Source of the DNA: Bacilli bacterium
GTDB lineage: Bacteria > Bacillota_I > Bacilli_A > RF39 > UBA660
DNA length: 19,115 bases
NCBI GenBank assembly: GCA_016296185.1
Contig: JAEDJT010000030.1
Span: 1 to 19,115, forward strand
Direction: 5' to 3'
Under the pieces are notes generated by a model that saw only the letters and a list, made by a program, of their open reading frames with translations, ran no database searches and was not told where the DNA came from. The translations under genes and the position numbers were made by a program. Position 1 is the stretch's first letter, and every line of letters starts with the position of its first letter. This document shows, in pieces, positions 1-6,684 of the stretch.

Positions 1-767
1 CTAGGATTCATATAAATAATATTATTATTTGTATCTAATGCAAATACTGAATCATTCATATTAGATATAATAATATTATTTAAATGTTTAATAATAGTAG
101 CAGGTAAATAACCTATAACCATTATATAAATATCTATACCTAATAAACCATAACACATAATAGAATAATCAAATAATGTATGACTAAATCTAACTATAAC
201 ATTTATAACAAGAAATATTAAAAATGATACAGTAAATAATATATGACTTACTCTATAAATACCTTTTGTTTTAAATAGATTTCTAAATAATATTATAAAT
301 AAAGTTAAACATATGCTATAAACATATATACTATGAATCATATATAAAGGTAATTTACTAAATACATAACCACCTGGTCCAAATATCATCTCATGATAAT
401 TCAATATAAATATTTTATGAGTAAATATATTACTAATTAATATTAATGTATCTATAGTAGTTAATATAGCAATTATCTTTCTAAATGATTCAAACTTTTC
501 TAATTTACCAGAATAAGCAACATAAAACATTAATAAACTTACAGCTAACCATGTTGTACAAGCAATATATACTGAATTAAATATATAAGCTAAAGTTTCA
601 TTAGTAGATCTAATCGCAAATCCACATAATAATACAGTAACTGAAGCTGATATTAATAACATAAATAATAATCTTTTATATTCGTAATTACTTTTATTAA
701 CACTTGAACCTAAAATAAAAAGTATTACAGAAATAACAAAGAAAACTCCAAATAATATATTAGTCAT
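1..767 (-). CDS. 7TM sensor protein with PAS domain, partial (3' end outside window)
   Basis: The reading frame is open from ATG at 767 to the window edge (255 codons seen). It starts MTNILFGVFF and has about seven hydrophobic helices over residues 1-220, which resembles the N-terminal 7TM region of membrane histidine kinases and diguanylate cyclases. From about residue 225 it reads NMNDSVFALDTNNNIIYMNP, a typical PAS-domain opening. The output domain lies beyond the window; a GGDEF or kinase domain is expected (inference). An AGGTG Shine-Dalgarno sits 6 bases before the ATG. The gene follows the 164-residue gene by 13 bases, so it is the third gene of a signalling operon headed by a GGDEF protein. 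Confidence 0.8.
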   Translation of the reverse strand, partial: MTNILFGVFFVISVILFILGSSVNKSNYEYKRLLFMLLISASVTVLLCGFAIRSTNETLAYIFNSVYIACTTWLAVSLLMFYVAYSGKLEKFESFRKIIAILTTIDTLILISNIFTHKIFILNYHEMIFGPGGYVFSKLPLYMIHSIYVYSICLTLFIILFRNLFKTKGIYRVSHILFTVSFLIFLVINVIVRFSHTLFDYSIMCYGLLGIDIYIMVIGYLPATIIKHLNNIIISNMNDSVFALDTNNNIIYMNP

Positions 768-780
768 ACAACACCTACTT

Positions 781-1275
781 CTAATCTATAATAACTGAAT
801 CAATATCTTTATCTACACTAATAACAATAGCTTCACCTGTCTTGTTATTACCTTCCCCAGTTTCATCATATTTTATATATAATGTATTATCTTTTTTATA
901 ACTATAAACATTAGTTATTTTGATAGTTGGAACATAAATATATATTAAATTACTATCATTAAAATAATTACTATTATAATTAGTAACAAAACTATCTATA
1001 GTAGAACCAACTACATTACCATAATTATCATAAATATAATTAATATATTTATTAGCTACAGTAATTAAATCATTATATGTTTTAATTACTATAACTTCAC
1101 TATTATCATTACTATAACCAACATCATAAACTCTATATTTTTGTTGACTATAATTAATAACTTCTTCAACTATAGTTTCTTTATTAAATAAATTACATAT
1201 ACTAAAAACAATCATTAATATACATAATAAAATCATTACAAATAAACTAATAATTAATAGTTTTAAATCTTTCAT
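781..1275 (-). CDS. one-TM protein of unknown function between two sensor genes
   Basis: This 164-residue protein has one N-terminal membrane helix (about residues 5-28). A roughly 135-residue polar domain follows, rich in Asn, Tyr and Ile, which should lie outside the cell. I recognise no catalytic motif. Its ATG overlaps the stop codon of the upstream GGDEF gene by one base (TAATG), so the two are probably translationally coupled. The stop is 13 bases before the 7TM-PAS gene. Placement between two membrane signalling proteins suggests an accessory or sensory partner, but that rests on context only. Confidence 0.7.
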   Translation of the reverse strand: MKDLKLLIISLFVMILLCILMIVFSICNLFNKETIVEEVINYSQQKYRVYDVGYSNDNSEVIVIKTYNDLITVANKYINYIYDNYGNVVGSTIDSFVTNYNSNYFNDSNLIYIYVPTIKITNVYSYKKDNTLYIKYDETGEGNNKTGEAIVISVDKDIDSVIID

Positions 1276-2888
1276 TATTTTTTACCCTTTTTCATCTTTA
1301 TTTTATTTTTATACATTTTAGAATCTGCTTTATTAAATGCATCATCCATATTCTTAGATGACTTAATACTTTGATATCCCATAGCAACACTTAATGTATA
1401 TTTTCTCTTTTGAGTTCTATTAATATAATCTAATGATTCACCTAATTTTTTATATCTAATATCAACATCATCTTTAGTAGCATCATCATTAGTTATTACT
1501 ACAAATTCATCTCCACCAATACGATAACAATTACCAATATCAGTATAATAATCTCTAATAAAATTAGATACAGTAATAATTAATTCATCACCATAACTAT
1601 GACCTAAACCATCATTAACAGTTTTTAAATTATTAACATCAAATACTAATATAAAACCATCTTTCTTTTCTAAACTCATATCTTCAGTAAATGAAGTTCT
1701 ATTATAAAGTTCTGTTAAACCATCATGATAAGCTAACTTACTTAAGAATTCATGTTTCATATTATTTTTATAAGTAGTTAAATATTCTTTAGCAATAATA
1801 AATATTTCCATAATTAAGAATAATAACACACCTATTCTTGTAAAGAATGAAGTACCAGTATAGAATCCACTATAGAAAGAAACAACATCTAATATTACAA
1901 ATAAGAATAATACAATAAAGCCAATATTATGTTCTTTTTCAACTTTATTATTTTTTAAATAAGCTTTAATCATTAAATAAACTGAATAAACTATTACAAA
2001 TAAATAATTTAAATGAACTAAGAAAATTGTTTCATGCAAATCTTTTATTTCAAATATATTTAATAAGAATGTAACCATAAATATTAGTATAGATAATACA
2101 CATAATCTTTGATAGCCTCTCTTATTAGCTACAGTATATATTCTTGATACAAATAATATAAATGGAACAATAGCTATTTGCATAAATAATTCACTTAATA
2201 TATGGAACCATTCTTCTTTACCATATATTACTTGTAATACATTACAATCACTAACTAAGAAAGTACCAATACAGAATACAAATAAACCTAAGAATAATGT
2301 TTTACCTGTTGTTAATTTTCTATACCATAAGAATGGAAATAATATTACTAATAAAAGACCAATTAAAACTACTAAACAAGATAATATTAATGTTAATAAA
2401 TTAGTTCTTATTTCAAGTAATGGAACATGATCTCCCATACGAACATAATTAATTTTAGCGGAATTATCTTTATATGGAGCATCAATCATTATTTTTATCT
2501 TCTTACCACTATCTTCTCTAAATAAAGGAACACCTACATAAAATAATCCTTTTGTTTTACCAAATACATATTCACTATTCATATCATGTTGATACATAGG
2601 TCTGTTATTAACAAATATATTTAAATTAACACTTTTAGCACAAAAGAATAAAAATGTATCTTTATGAATTTCTGGTATTTCCATTTCAATATATTCATAG
2701 TCTTCTACTTTAGATAAATCAACTTTCTCTCCATTAGAATACCAATTATCAGTATAATCAACATACTTAGAAACTTGGTGAAAACTTACCTTAAAAAATC
2801 CAATTCCTAGAAGAGTAACAGTCATTATAATCATAACTATATTAATATAAACAAATTTTTTATCTCCCTTTAATCTATTTATTAACAT
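1275..2888 (-). CDS. membrane diguanylate cyclase-like GGDEF protein
   Basis: The protein has 537 residues. It has one N-terminal TM helix (about 15-35), an extracytoplasmic region to about residue 160 resembling a 7TMR-DISM sensor domain, about seven to eight TM helices (160-365), then a cytoplasmic GGDEF domain. The active-site motif GGDEF is intact at residues 458-462 (RIGGDEFVVI), so it probably makes cyclic di-GMP from two GTP. The RxxD inhibitory site normally just upstream is not evident. I chose ATG at 2888 over an in-frame GTG at 2897 because that GTG lies inside the GGGTG Shine-Dalgarno. A TATAAT at 2917-2912, about 6 bases from the GAGGT site, is a possible -10. The stop overlaps the next gene's start. 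Confidence 0.88.
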   Translation of the reverse strand: MLINRLKGDKKFVYINIVMIIMTVTLLGIGFFKVSFHQVSKYVDYTDNWYSNGEKVDLSKVEDYEYIEMEIPEIHKDTFLFFCAKSVNLNIFVNNRPMYQHDMNSEYVFGKTKGLFYVGVPLFREDSGKKIKIMIDAPYKDNSAKINYVRMGDHVPLLEIRTNLLTLILSCLVVLIGLLLVILFPFLWYRKLTTGKTLFLGLFVFCIGTFLVSDCNVLQVIYGKEEWFHILSELFMQIAIVPFILFVSRIYTVANKRGYQRLCVLSILIFMVTFLLNIFEIKDLHETIFLVHLNYLFVIVYSVYLMIKAYLKNNKVEKEHNIGFIVLFLFVILDVVSFYSGFYTGTSFFTRIGVLLFLIMEIFIIAKEYLTTYKNNMKHEFLSKLAYHDGLTELYNRTSFTEDMSLEKKDGFILVFDVNNLKTVNDGLGHSYGDELIITVSNFIRDYYTDIGNCYRIGGDEFVVITNDDATKDDVDIRYKKLGESLDYINRTQKRKYTLSVAMGYQSIKSSKNMDDAFNKADSKMYKNKIKMKKGKK

Positions 2889-3019
2889 ATTAATCACCCT
2901 ACCTCTAAATGATTATATTTATAATAACATAATCTATATAACAAATAATATAAATAATAATTATATTGTTATAATAATAAAATTAATAACTGTTAAAACA
3001 TCTTCCATATAATCTTCCA

Positions 3020-3403
3020 CTATAAATTTTTAACAATATATTCTGCTAAAGGAATATCAGCTGGAGCTAAATCATAATCAAGTAATTCATTTTTATTAAC
3101 AAATTTTATTTCAGAATGATCACTTAATTTAAAATCACCAGATATATATTCACATTTATATAATCTTAAATCTATTGTTTTATCTGGATATTCACATATA
3201 TTATTAGTTACAAAACTAATTGCTTTAACTTTAGTTTCTAATTCTTCCATTATTTCTCTTTCAATAGCATGTTCTTCACTTTCATCTTTTTCTACTTTAC
3301 CACCAGGAAACTCCCATTTATCTTTAGTATTAGTTCCATATTTTCTTTTAGCTATTAAATATTTATCATCTTTCATAATTAATGCAGCTACTACTGTAAT
3401 CAT
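3020..3403 (-). CDS. Nudix hydrolase, MutT / 8-oxo-dGTP diphosphatase-like
   Basis: A 127-residue single Nudix domain. The Nudix box is complete at residues 35-57: G35, E41, R49-E50, E53-E54, matching Gx5Ex7REUxEE, with the usual WEFPGG lead-in at 30-35. It probably hydrolyses oxidised or non-canonical (d)NTPs to monophosphates in the cytoplasm; the substrate is not determined. The ATG at 3403 is preferred to the GTG at 3412, which is part of AGGTG. The C-terminal half (ICEYP...DL.L...HSE...LLDYDLA.AD) is strongly similar to the Nudix part of the fusion protein at 18434-19015, so the two are paralogues. It has its own promoter just after the 5S terminator. Confidence 0.9.
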   Translation of the reverse strand: MITVVAALIMKDDKYLIAKRKYGTNTKDKWEFPGGKVEKDESEEHAIEREIMEELETKVKAISFVTNNICEYPDKTIDLRLYKCEYISGDFKLSDHSEIKFVNKNELLDYDLAPADIPLAEYIVKNL

Positions 3404-3420
3404 TTCTATCACCTATAAAA

Positions 3421-3429
3421 ATTATAGCA
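3421..3429 (-). promoter_or_regulatory. extended -10 promoter of the Nudix gene
   Basis: Minus strand reads TGCTATAAT, a perfect extended -10, directly after the T-tract of the 5S terminator. No good -35 is seen. Six bases separate TATAAT from the AGGTGAT Shine-Dalgarno, so transcription should start at or next to that site, giving a leader of about 11 bases. Confidence 0.65.
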
Positions 3430-3430
3430 T

Positions 3431-3457
3431 AAAAAAAGTAAATCATCGATTTACTTT
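3431..3457 (-). terminator. intrinsic terminator of the 5S rRNA gene
   Basis: A 10-bp inverted repeat (3435-3444 with 3448-3457, 3-base loop) is followed on the minus strand by a run of seven T. It begins about 15 bases after the predicted 3' end of the 5S rRNA and immediately precedes the Nudix promoter. Confidence 0.8.
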
Positions 3458-3471
3458 GTTGCACAAAAAAA

Positions 3472-3575
3472 GTTCGCAACTACCTATCTTCGCATACACT
3501 ATTGTCGGCGTATCAGTGCTTAACTTCTCTGTTCGGGATGGGAAGAGGTGTGACCACTGAGCTATCGTCACGAAC
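3472..3575 (-). rRNA. rrf: 5S ribosomal RNA, isolated
   Basis: Read on the minus strand, the interval contains the conserved loop A/B core CCCATCCCGAACAGAGAAG followed by TTAAGC. The ends GTTCGTGAC and GTTGCGAAC pair as a 9-bp helix I, which I used to set the ends; true ends may lie 1-3 bases out. At about 104-108 bases it is short, as in Mollicute-type 5S. No 23S or 16S rRNA is next to it: the upstream neighbour is a protein gene ending at 3613 and the downstream one a Nudix gene. Its own promoter and terminator mark it as a stand-alone 5S unit. Confidence 0.95.
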
Positions 3576-3581
3576 AAATAT

Positions 3582-3609
3582 ATAATATCACATTTAGAAA
3601 TAAATGCAA
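3582..3609 (-). promoter_or_regulatory. promoter of the lone 5S gene
   Basis: Minus strand: TTGCAT (3609-3604), 16-base spacer ending in TGA, then TATTAT (3587-3582), an extended -10 (TGaTATTAT). The 5S 5' end at 3575 lies 7 bases downstream. The -35 begins only 4 bases after the stop codon of the upstream nuclease gene. Confidence 0.65.
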
Positions 3610-3612
3610 GTA

Positions 3613-5091
3613 CTAAATATCTTTTTCTATTAATTCTTTTAAATAATAATATATCTTTACCATTGCATATGTATCTAATTCACAATATCTAAGTAATCTT
3701 TCTCTTACATGTTCTTTTTCTTCTACATCCATATTCCTTAGATTAGCAAAACTATTCATAGCTTCACTACCATTATGAATTAAATCTAAATTATGATAAT
3801 CCAAACTAGAATCATCAGGAAATAAAGCTGGTAAAACATATTTAATAGATGATTTACCTTTCATTCCTCTACTATAATAATATCTACTTCTAAAAGGAAT
3901 AATTAAGTCATTAATATTATCATGTATATTCATTAAATGATCACTTAAATCAGGATATAAATTAGCTAACTTTTTAATAACACCTTTTTCAAATCCCATG
4001 TTATAAGCTAGAGTACATACATCTAATGGTATATCATTAACTAAACTTTCAGCTAAACTTCTTCTAGGATCAATTCCATCTTGAGCTAAAAACTCTTTAT
4101 GAAATAATTCCCCATTATTTTCTTCAATATAATGTAATGAATATTGAAAAGGAATTTGATCATAAGGACTAATACCATCATATTCTGGAATAGCTTGTTG
4201 GAATGTTTCAAAATCTAAAAAATATAATGGATATTTTAATTCACTCATAAATTCTTTAATCTTATCTAATTCACAATAATCTTTTAAAGATTCATCTAAT
4301 TCATATTTTATTTGCATTTTATATTTATCTAAAATATCTTCATCTAATAAATCTTTAAACTTCTGTTTACCTTCTTTATATAATTTAACTTTTTGTTTAG
4401 TTCTCATTCCTTCAATATCAAATACACTATTCTTTATATTTCCAGAACAATATTTAAAATATGGACATAAATAAGGATCAAAACAACATTCATCAATATC
4501 TTTAAATTTTTCTTCCTTATCATCTACATATTCAGATACTTCTTCAATTCTATTCTTTATCTCTTCTTGTAAACTAATAGCTTTATCAGTTAAATCATTT
4601 ATAACAAATAATTTATCTAATTCTAATTCACCATTTCTAACATAATCTTTATTTAGATGAACAACACAAGCTTTAGAAACGTTATAACCTAAACTAGTTA
4701 ATACATAATATTGATAAGATACATCATGAATATATATATCATGAACATCAGTACTACTCTTAACTTCATATATTTCATAATTATTACCATTCTTTTTTAA
4801 TATATCTACACTACAAAAATTATTATCATATTGAAAACTAGCTTCAGTAATAACAACATTATTATTAAATAATAATGCTTTAGTATCATTTATCATCATA
4901 TTTAAATCTTCATTAAACGAAACATCAAAATGAAAACCAAATAAATCTTTAGCTATTTCACCTACATTAGTACCATTATCTAGTACAGCATTATTATTAG
5001 AATCAATTCCATATTCTGGATGATAAGTATCTAACCATAATTCCTTATAACATTGAACAGCTTTACAATATTTAGATTTAGATAAGTACAT
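3613..5091 (-). CDS. Cas4-like PD-(D/E)XK nuclease fused to DEDDy exonuclease-like domain (DUF2779 type)
   Basis: The protein has 492 residues. The N-terminal half looks like a Cas4/AddB-type nuclease: D96 and E109-V-K111 form a PD-(D/E)XK core (VDIL, then YEVKSS). Cys9 or Cys14 near the start plus Cys202/203, Cys209 and Cys215 (CCFDPYLCPYFKYC) fit an Fe-S cluster clasp. The C-terminal half starts with LDFETF (D293, E295) and ends with YCELD (Y469, D473), the ends of a DEDDy 3'-5' exonuclease-like fold. It is thus a probable DNA or RNA processing enzyme with two nuclease modules; substrate unknown. No cas genes or CRISPR array are nearby. ATG at 5091 is preferred to GTG at 5100, which lies in AGGTG. 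It has its own promoter and sits just before the 5S gene. Confidence 0.82.
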   Translation of the reverse strand: MYLSKSKYCKAVQCYKELWLDTYHPEYGIDSNNNAVLDNGTNVGEIAKDLFGFHFDVSFNEDLNMMINDTKALLFNNNVVITEASFQYDNNFCSVDILKKNGNNYEIYEVKSSTDVHDIYIHDVSYQYYVLTSLGYNVSKACVVHLNKDYVRNGELELDKLFVINDLTDKAISLQEEIKNRIEEVSEYVDDKEEKFKDIDECCFDPYLCPYFKYCSGNIKNSVFDIEGMRTKQKVKLYKEGKQKFKDLLDEDILDKYKMQIKYELDESLKDYCELDKIKEFMSELKYPLYFLDFETFQQAIPEYDGISPYDQIPFQYSLHYIEENNGELFHKEFLAQDGIDPRRSLAESLVNDIPLDVCTLAYNMGFEKGVIKKLANLYPDLSDHLMNIHDNINDLIIPFRSRYYYSRGMKGKSSIKYVLPALFPDDSSLDYHNLDLIHNGSEAMNSFANLRNMDVEEKEHVRERLLRYCELDTYAMVKIYYYLKELIEKDI

Positions 5092-5108
5092 AATAATCAC
5101 CTACATAA

Positions 5109-5117
5109 ATAATAACA
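5109..5117 (-). promoter_or_regulatory. extended -10 promoter of the nuclease gene
   Basis: Minus strand TGTTATTAT, 6 bases before AGGTGATT and immediately after the T-tract of the preceding terminator. It has the same compact layout as the promoters at 3421, 13266 and 15598. Confidence 0.5.
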
Positions 5118-5118
5118 T

Positions 5119-5143
5119 AAAAAAAATAATACTTAGTATTATT
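5119..5143 (-). terminator. intrinsic terminator of the thioredoxin-like gene
   Basis: An 8-bp hairpin (5125-5132 with 5136-5143, loop of 3) is followed on the minus strand by a T-tract ending at 5119. The stop codon (5141-5139) lies inside the first arm. Confidence 0.75.
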
Positions 5144-5624
5144 CTTTTATATATTCTCTTTTAGTTAAAAATTCAACAATTAAATCATATGATCTAGATC
5201 CTATAACTCTAGACATAGTATCTTCTTCTCCATCAAAATAGAATAATGTTGTAGGAGTTCCACTTACATCTAATGATTCAATAAAACTATAATCTCCCTC
5301 AATTGAAACTACATCTAAAACATATCCTTCAACTTTATAATCATTTAATACTTTTTTTAATTCAGGAAGATAAGCTTCGCAATGAGAACAACCTGTACGT
5401 GAAATAACAACAAAGAATGTCTCTTTATCTTCTATCATCTGTTGCATTTCAATATCAGTAATATAATGCATATATTCTTTCTTTTCTTCTTTAGTAATAA
5501 CTTGTTTTGGTTCTTCTTTTACTTCTACATTTTTATCTTTATTACTTTCTCCAACATATATAAAACTTATAATTCCTAAAAGTAATACAACTAAAACTAC
5601 TAAACTAAATATTATTCTTTTCAT
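5139..5624 (-). CDS. membrane-anchored thioredoxin-like protein
   Basis: This 161-residue protein has an N-terminal membrane anchor (about 5-24) and a charged linker rich in Lys and Glu. A thioredoxin fold follows with the redox motif CSHC at residues 79-82 (ISRTGCSHCEAYLP) and a cis-proline region SGTPTT. It should face outside the membrane and act as a thiol-disulphide oxidoreductase or bacteriocin-accessory-type protein; direction of electron flow is unknown. Its ATG is 6 bases after the stop of the 68-residue gene, and that stop TAG is part of the TAGGT Shine-Dalgarno. The two are therefore coupled in one operon. Confidence 0.85.
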   Translation of the reverse strand: MKRIIFSLVVLVVLLLGIISFIYVGESNKDKNVEVKEEPKQVITKEEKKEYMHYITDIEMQQMIEDKETFFVVISRTGCSHCEAYLPELKKVLNDYKVEGYVLDVVSIEGDYSFIESLDVSGTPTTLFYFDGEEDTMSRVIGSRSYDLIVEFLTKREYIKE

Positions 5625-5630
5625 AATAAC

Positions 5631-5837
5631 CTACTTATATAATTCTAATTGTTTTTCAATTACAGATAATATTTTTGATAAAGCTTCTTCAGTTAATATA
5701 TCATCAGCATTTTCATCAACCATCATAATTTTATCATATATTTGAATTAAACTATTAGAAGCTAAGAATGCTTCATAATCAGTCTCAGTTGATACTTCCA
5801 TTAATTTACCTAATTTTTCTTCAATTTGTTCTGTCAT
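5631..5837 (-). CDS. small acidic helical protein, unknown
   Basis: A 68-residue acidic protein predicted to be mostly alpha-helical and cytoplasmic, with no Cys, no signal and no recognised motif. A GAGG Shine-Dalgarno lies 8 bases before ATG 5837. A promoter (TTGCGG, 18 bases, TGGTATAAT) lies just upstream and overlaps the terminator of the neighbouring small RNA. It is the first gene of a two-gene unit with the thioredoxin-like protein. Its good ribosome site and operon position make it a real gene; its role is unknown. Confidence 0.7.
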   Translation of the reverse strand: MTEQIEEKLGKLMEVSTETDYEAFLASNSLIQIYDKIMMVDENADDILTEEALSKILSVIEKQLELYK

Positions 5838-5863
5838 ATATAAAACCTCATTTCAATAATATT

Positions 5864-5893
5864 ATTATACCAAAAAAAAGAATGACACCGCAA
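5864..5893 (-). promoter_or_regulatory. promoter of the 68-residue protein / thioredoxin-like operon
   Basis: Minus strand: TTGCGG (5893-5888), 18-base spacer, TATAAT (5869-5864) preceded by TGG (extended -10). The -35 lies in the small-RNA terminator hairpin and the spacer contains its T-tract. This argues that the small RNA and this operon are separate units rather than leader and gene. Confidence 0.55.
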
Positions 5894-5901
5894 ATATCAT
5901 T
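5872..5901 (-). terminator. intrinsic terminator of the small RNA
   Basis: Minus strand: AATGATA...TGTCATT hairpin (5901-5881, about 9 pairs including G-U, small loop), a single C, then eight T (5879-5872). Confidence 0.8.
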
Positions 5902-6028
5902 CAATTATAGCCTCCGTAAAAACGAAGATATCATTAAAATTGTAGCCTTTGTACGCCTTAGAGCCAAAACCTACGAAAACTTATAGCTCATAACTATCTC
6001 TAAGGTATCTAAGGTATTGCTACCTTAT
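5872..6028 (-). ncRNA. unclassified structured small RNA, about 157 nt
   Basis: A promoter with perfect TATAAT ends 7 bases before about 6028, and an intrinsic terminator ends at 5872. Between them no protein is encoded, and base composition is richer in G and C than the flanks. On the minus strand I see a 5' hairpin TAAGGTA-GCAA-TACCTTA with a GNRA loop. A longer-range perfect 8-bp stem joins CCTTAGAG to CTCTAAGG, and a hairpin CTTCGT-TTTT-ACGGAG follows. Two direct duplications lie inside it (see findings). It does not match tmRNA, SRP RNA, RNase P, T-box, or the common riboswitch cores I know. A 6S-like regulator, an unlisted riboswitch with terminator, or a lineage-specific sRNA remain possible. 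Confidence 0.65.
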
Positions 6029-6034
6029 GTATAC

Positions 6035-6063
6035 ATTATAAAATGTTAACTTTTATTTTACAA
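6035..6063 (-). promoter_or_regulatory. promoter of the small RNA
   Basis: Minus strand: TTGTAA (6063-6058), exactly 17-base spacer, perfect TATAAT (6040-6035). The -35 forms part of an inverted repeat, TTTACAATA with TATTGTAAA, between the GNAT stop codon and the promoter. That repeat has no T-tract, so it could be a protein-binding site rather than a terminator. Confidence 0.7.
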
Positions 6064-6092
6064 TACATAAATTGTATACTATTGTAAACACT

Positions 6093-6683
6093 TTACATCT
6101 TCATTAATAATCTAGCTACATCACTATTTAAGAAGTTTTTAAAATCATCTACTTCTTGTTTCATCTTTTTATCTTGTAGAGCTTTATAATCTTCAATACT
6201 CATAAATACTTTAGGTATTTTCTTATCTACATGTTTAGTCTTCTTATAATAAGTTCCTCCACCTAAATGTCTAAAACCTATTTTAACTAAATAATTATTA
6301 GGATTAAAACATTGACATATAACGTCTCTATCTTCATTACTAGCTATATTAAGTGCAACAAAAGTTAACATTCTACCATAATTCTTATGTCTTTCATTTT
6401 TCTTTACTGCAATATGACCTAATACTAATCTATCGTAATCAATATGCATAGCTAAATACCCTATAAAATTATTATCTTTTTCAAGTACTAAAAAACCTTC
6501 AGTTCTATTTTCATTATTAACACTATCTCTAATTATACTTTCAAGTTGATTATTAGAAGGTTTAAGACTACCAGATTCAAAATCACAATTAAAATTATTT
6601 TTACTAAATAAATCAATAATATTATTAATATCTTTTTCTTCTACTAATCTTATAACAATACCATCTTTATCATAAAAGATCAT
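6093..6683 (-). CDS. GNAT-family N-acetyltransferase with C-terminal extension
   Basis: A 196-residue protein. Residues 1-140 follow the GNAT plan: IRLVEEKDINNIIDLF at the start, the FLVLEKDNNFIGYLAM strands, and the acetyl-CoA loop LGHIAVKKNERHKNYGRML. In that loop the usual Q/RxxGxG reads RHKNYG. The last 55 residues form a charged helical tail. The acceptor is unknown. Its AAAGGGGAG Shine-Dalgarno lies in the end of the upstream HAD gene; only one base separates stop and start, so translation is coupled. It is the last gene of the 8104-6093 operon; no convincing T-tract terminator follows. Confidence 0.82.
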   Translation of the reverse strand: MIFYDKDGIVIRLVEEKDINNIIDLFSKNNFNCDFESGSLKPSNNQLESIIRDSVNNENRTEGFLVLEKDNNFIGYLAMHIDYDRLVLGHIAVKKNERHKNYGRMLTFVALNIASNEDRDVICQCFNPNNYLVKIGFRHLGGGTYYKKTKHVDKKIPKVFMSIEDYKALQDKKMKQEVDDFKNFLNSDVARLLMKM

Positions 6684-6684
6684 A

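Noticed and set aside
2961..3008. 15-codon minus-strand ORF (MEDVLTVINFIIITI) after the Nudix gene
   Set aside because: Has no Shine-Dalgarno and is too short and AT-driven; a GGAAGAT direct repeat at its start is not enough to support it.
3613..5091. CRISPR-Cas locus suggested by the Cas4-like domain
   Set aside because: No repeat array and no other cas genes in the window.
5768..5986. Plus-strand open frame of 72 codons across the small RNA
   Set aside because: No Shine-Dalgarno, runs antisense through a promoter, a terminator and the start of the 68-residue gene, and its product has no recognisable pattern.
5872..6028. tmRNA, SRP RNA, RNase P RNA, T-box or common riboswitch at this locus
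   Set aside because: None of their hallmark cores is present (no GGTTCGA arm, no GGAAGCAGC, no GAGGAAAGTCC, no GGTGGTACCGCG, no known aptamer core). Left as unclassified.
6058..6092. Terminator for the GNAT operon from the TTTACAATA / TATTGTAAA inverted repeat
   Set aside because: Loop is 14 bases and A-rich sequence, not a T-tract, follows on the minus strand; it also overlaps the small RNA -35.
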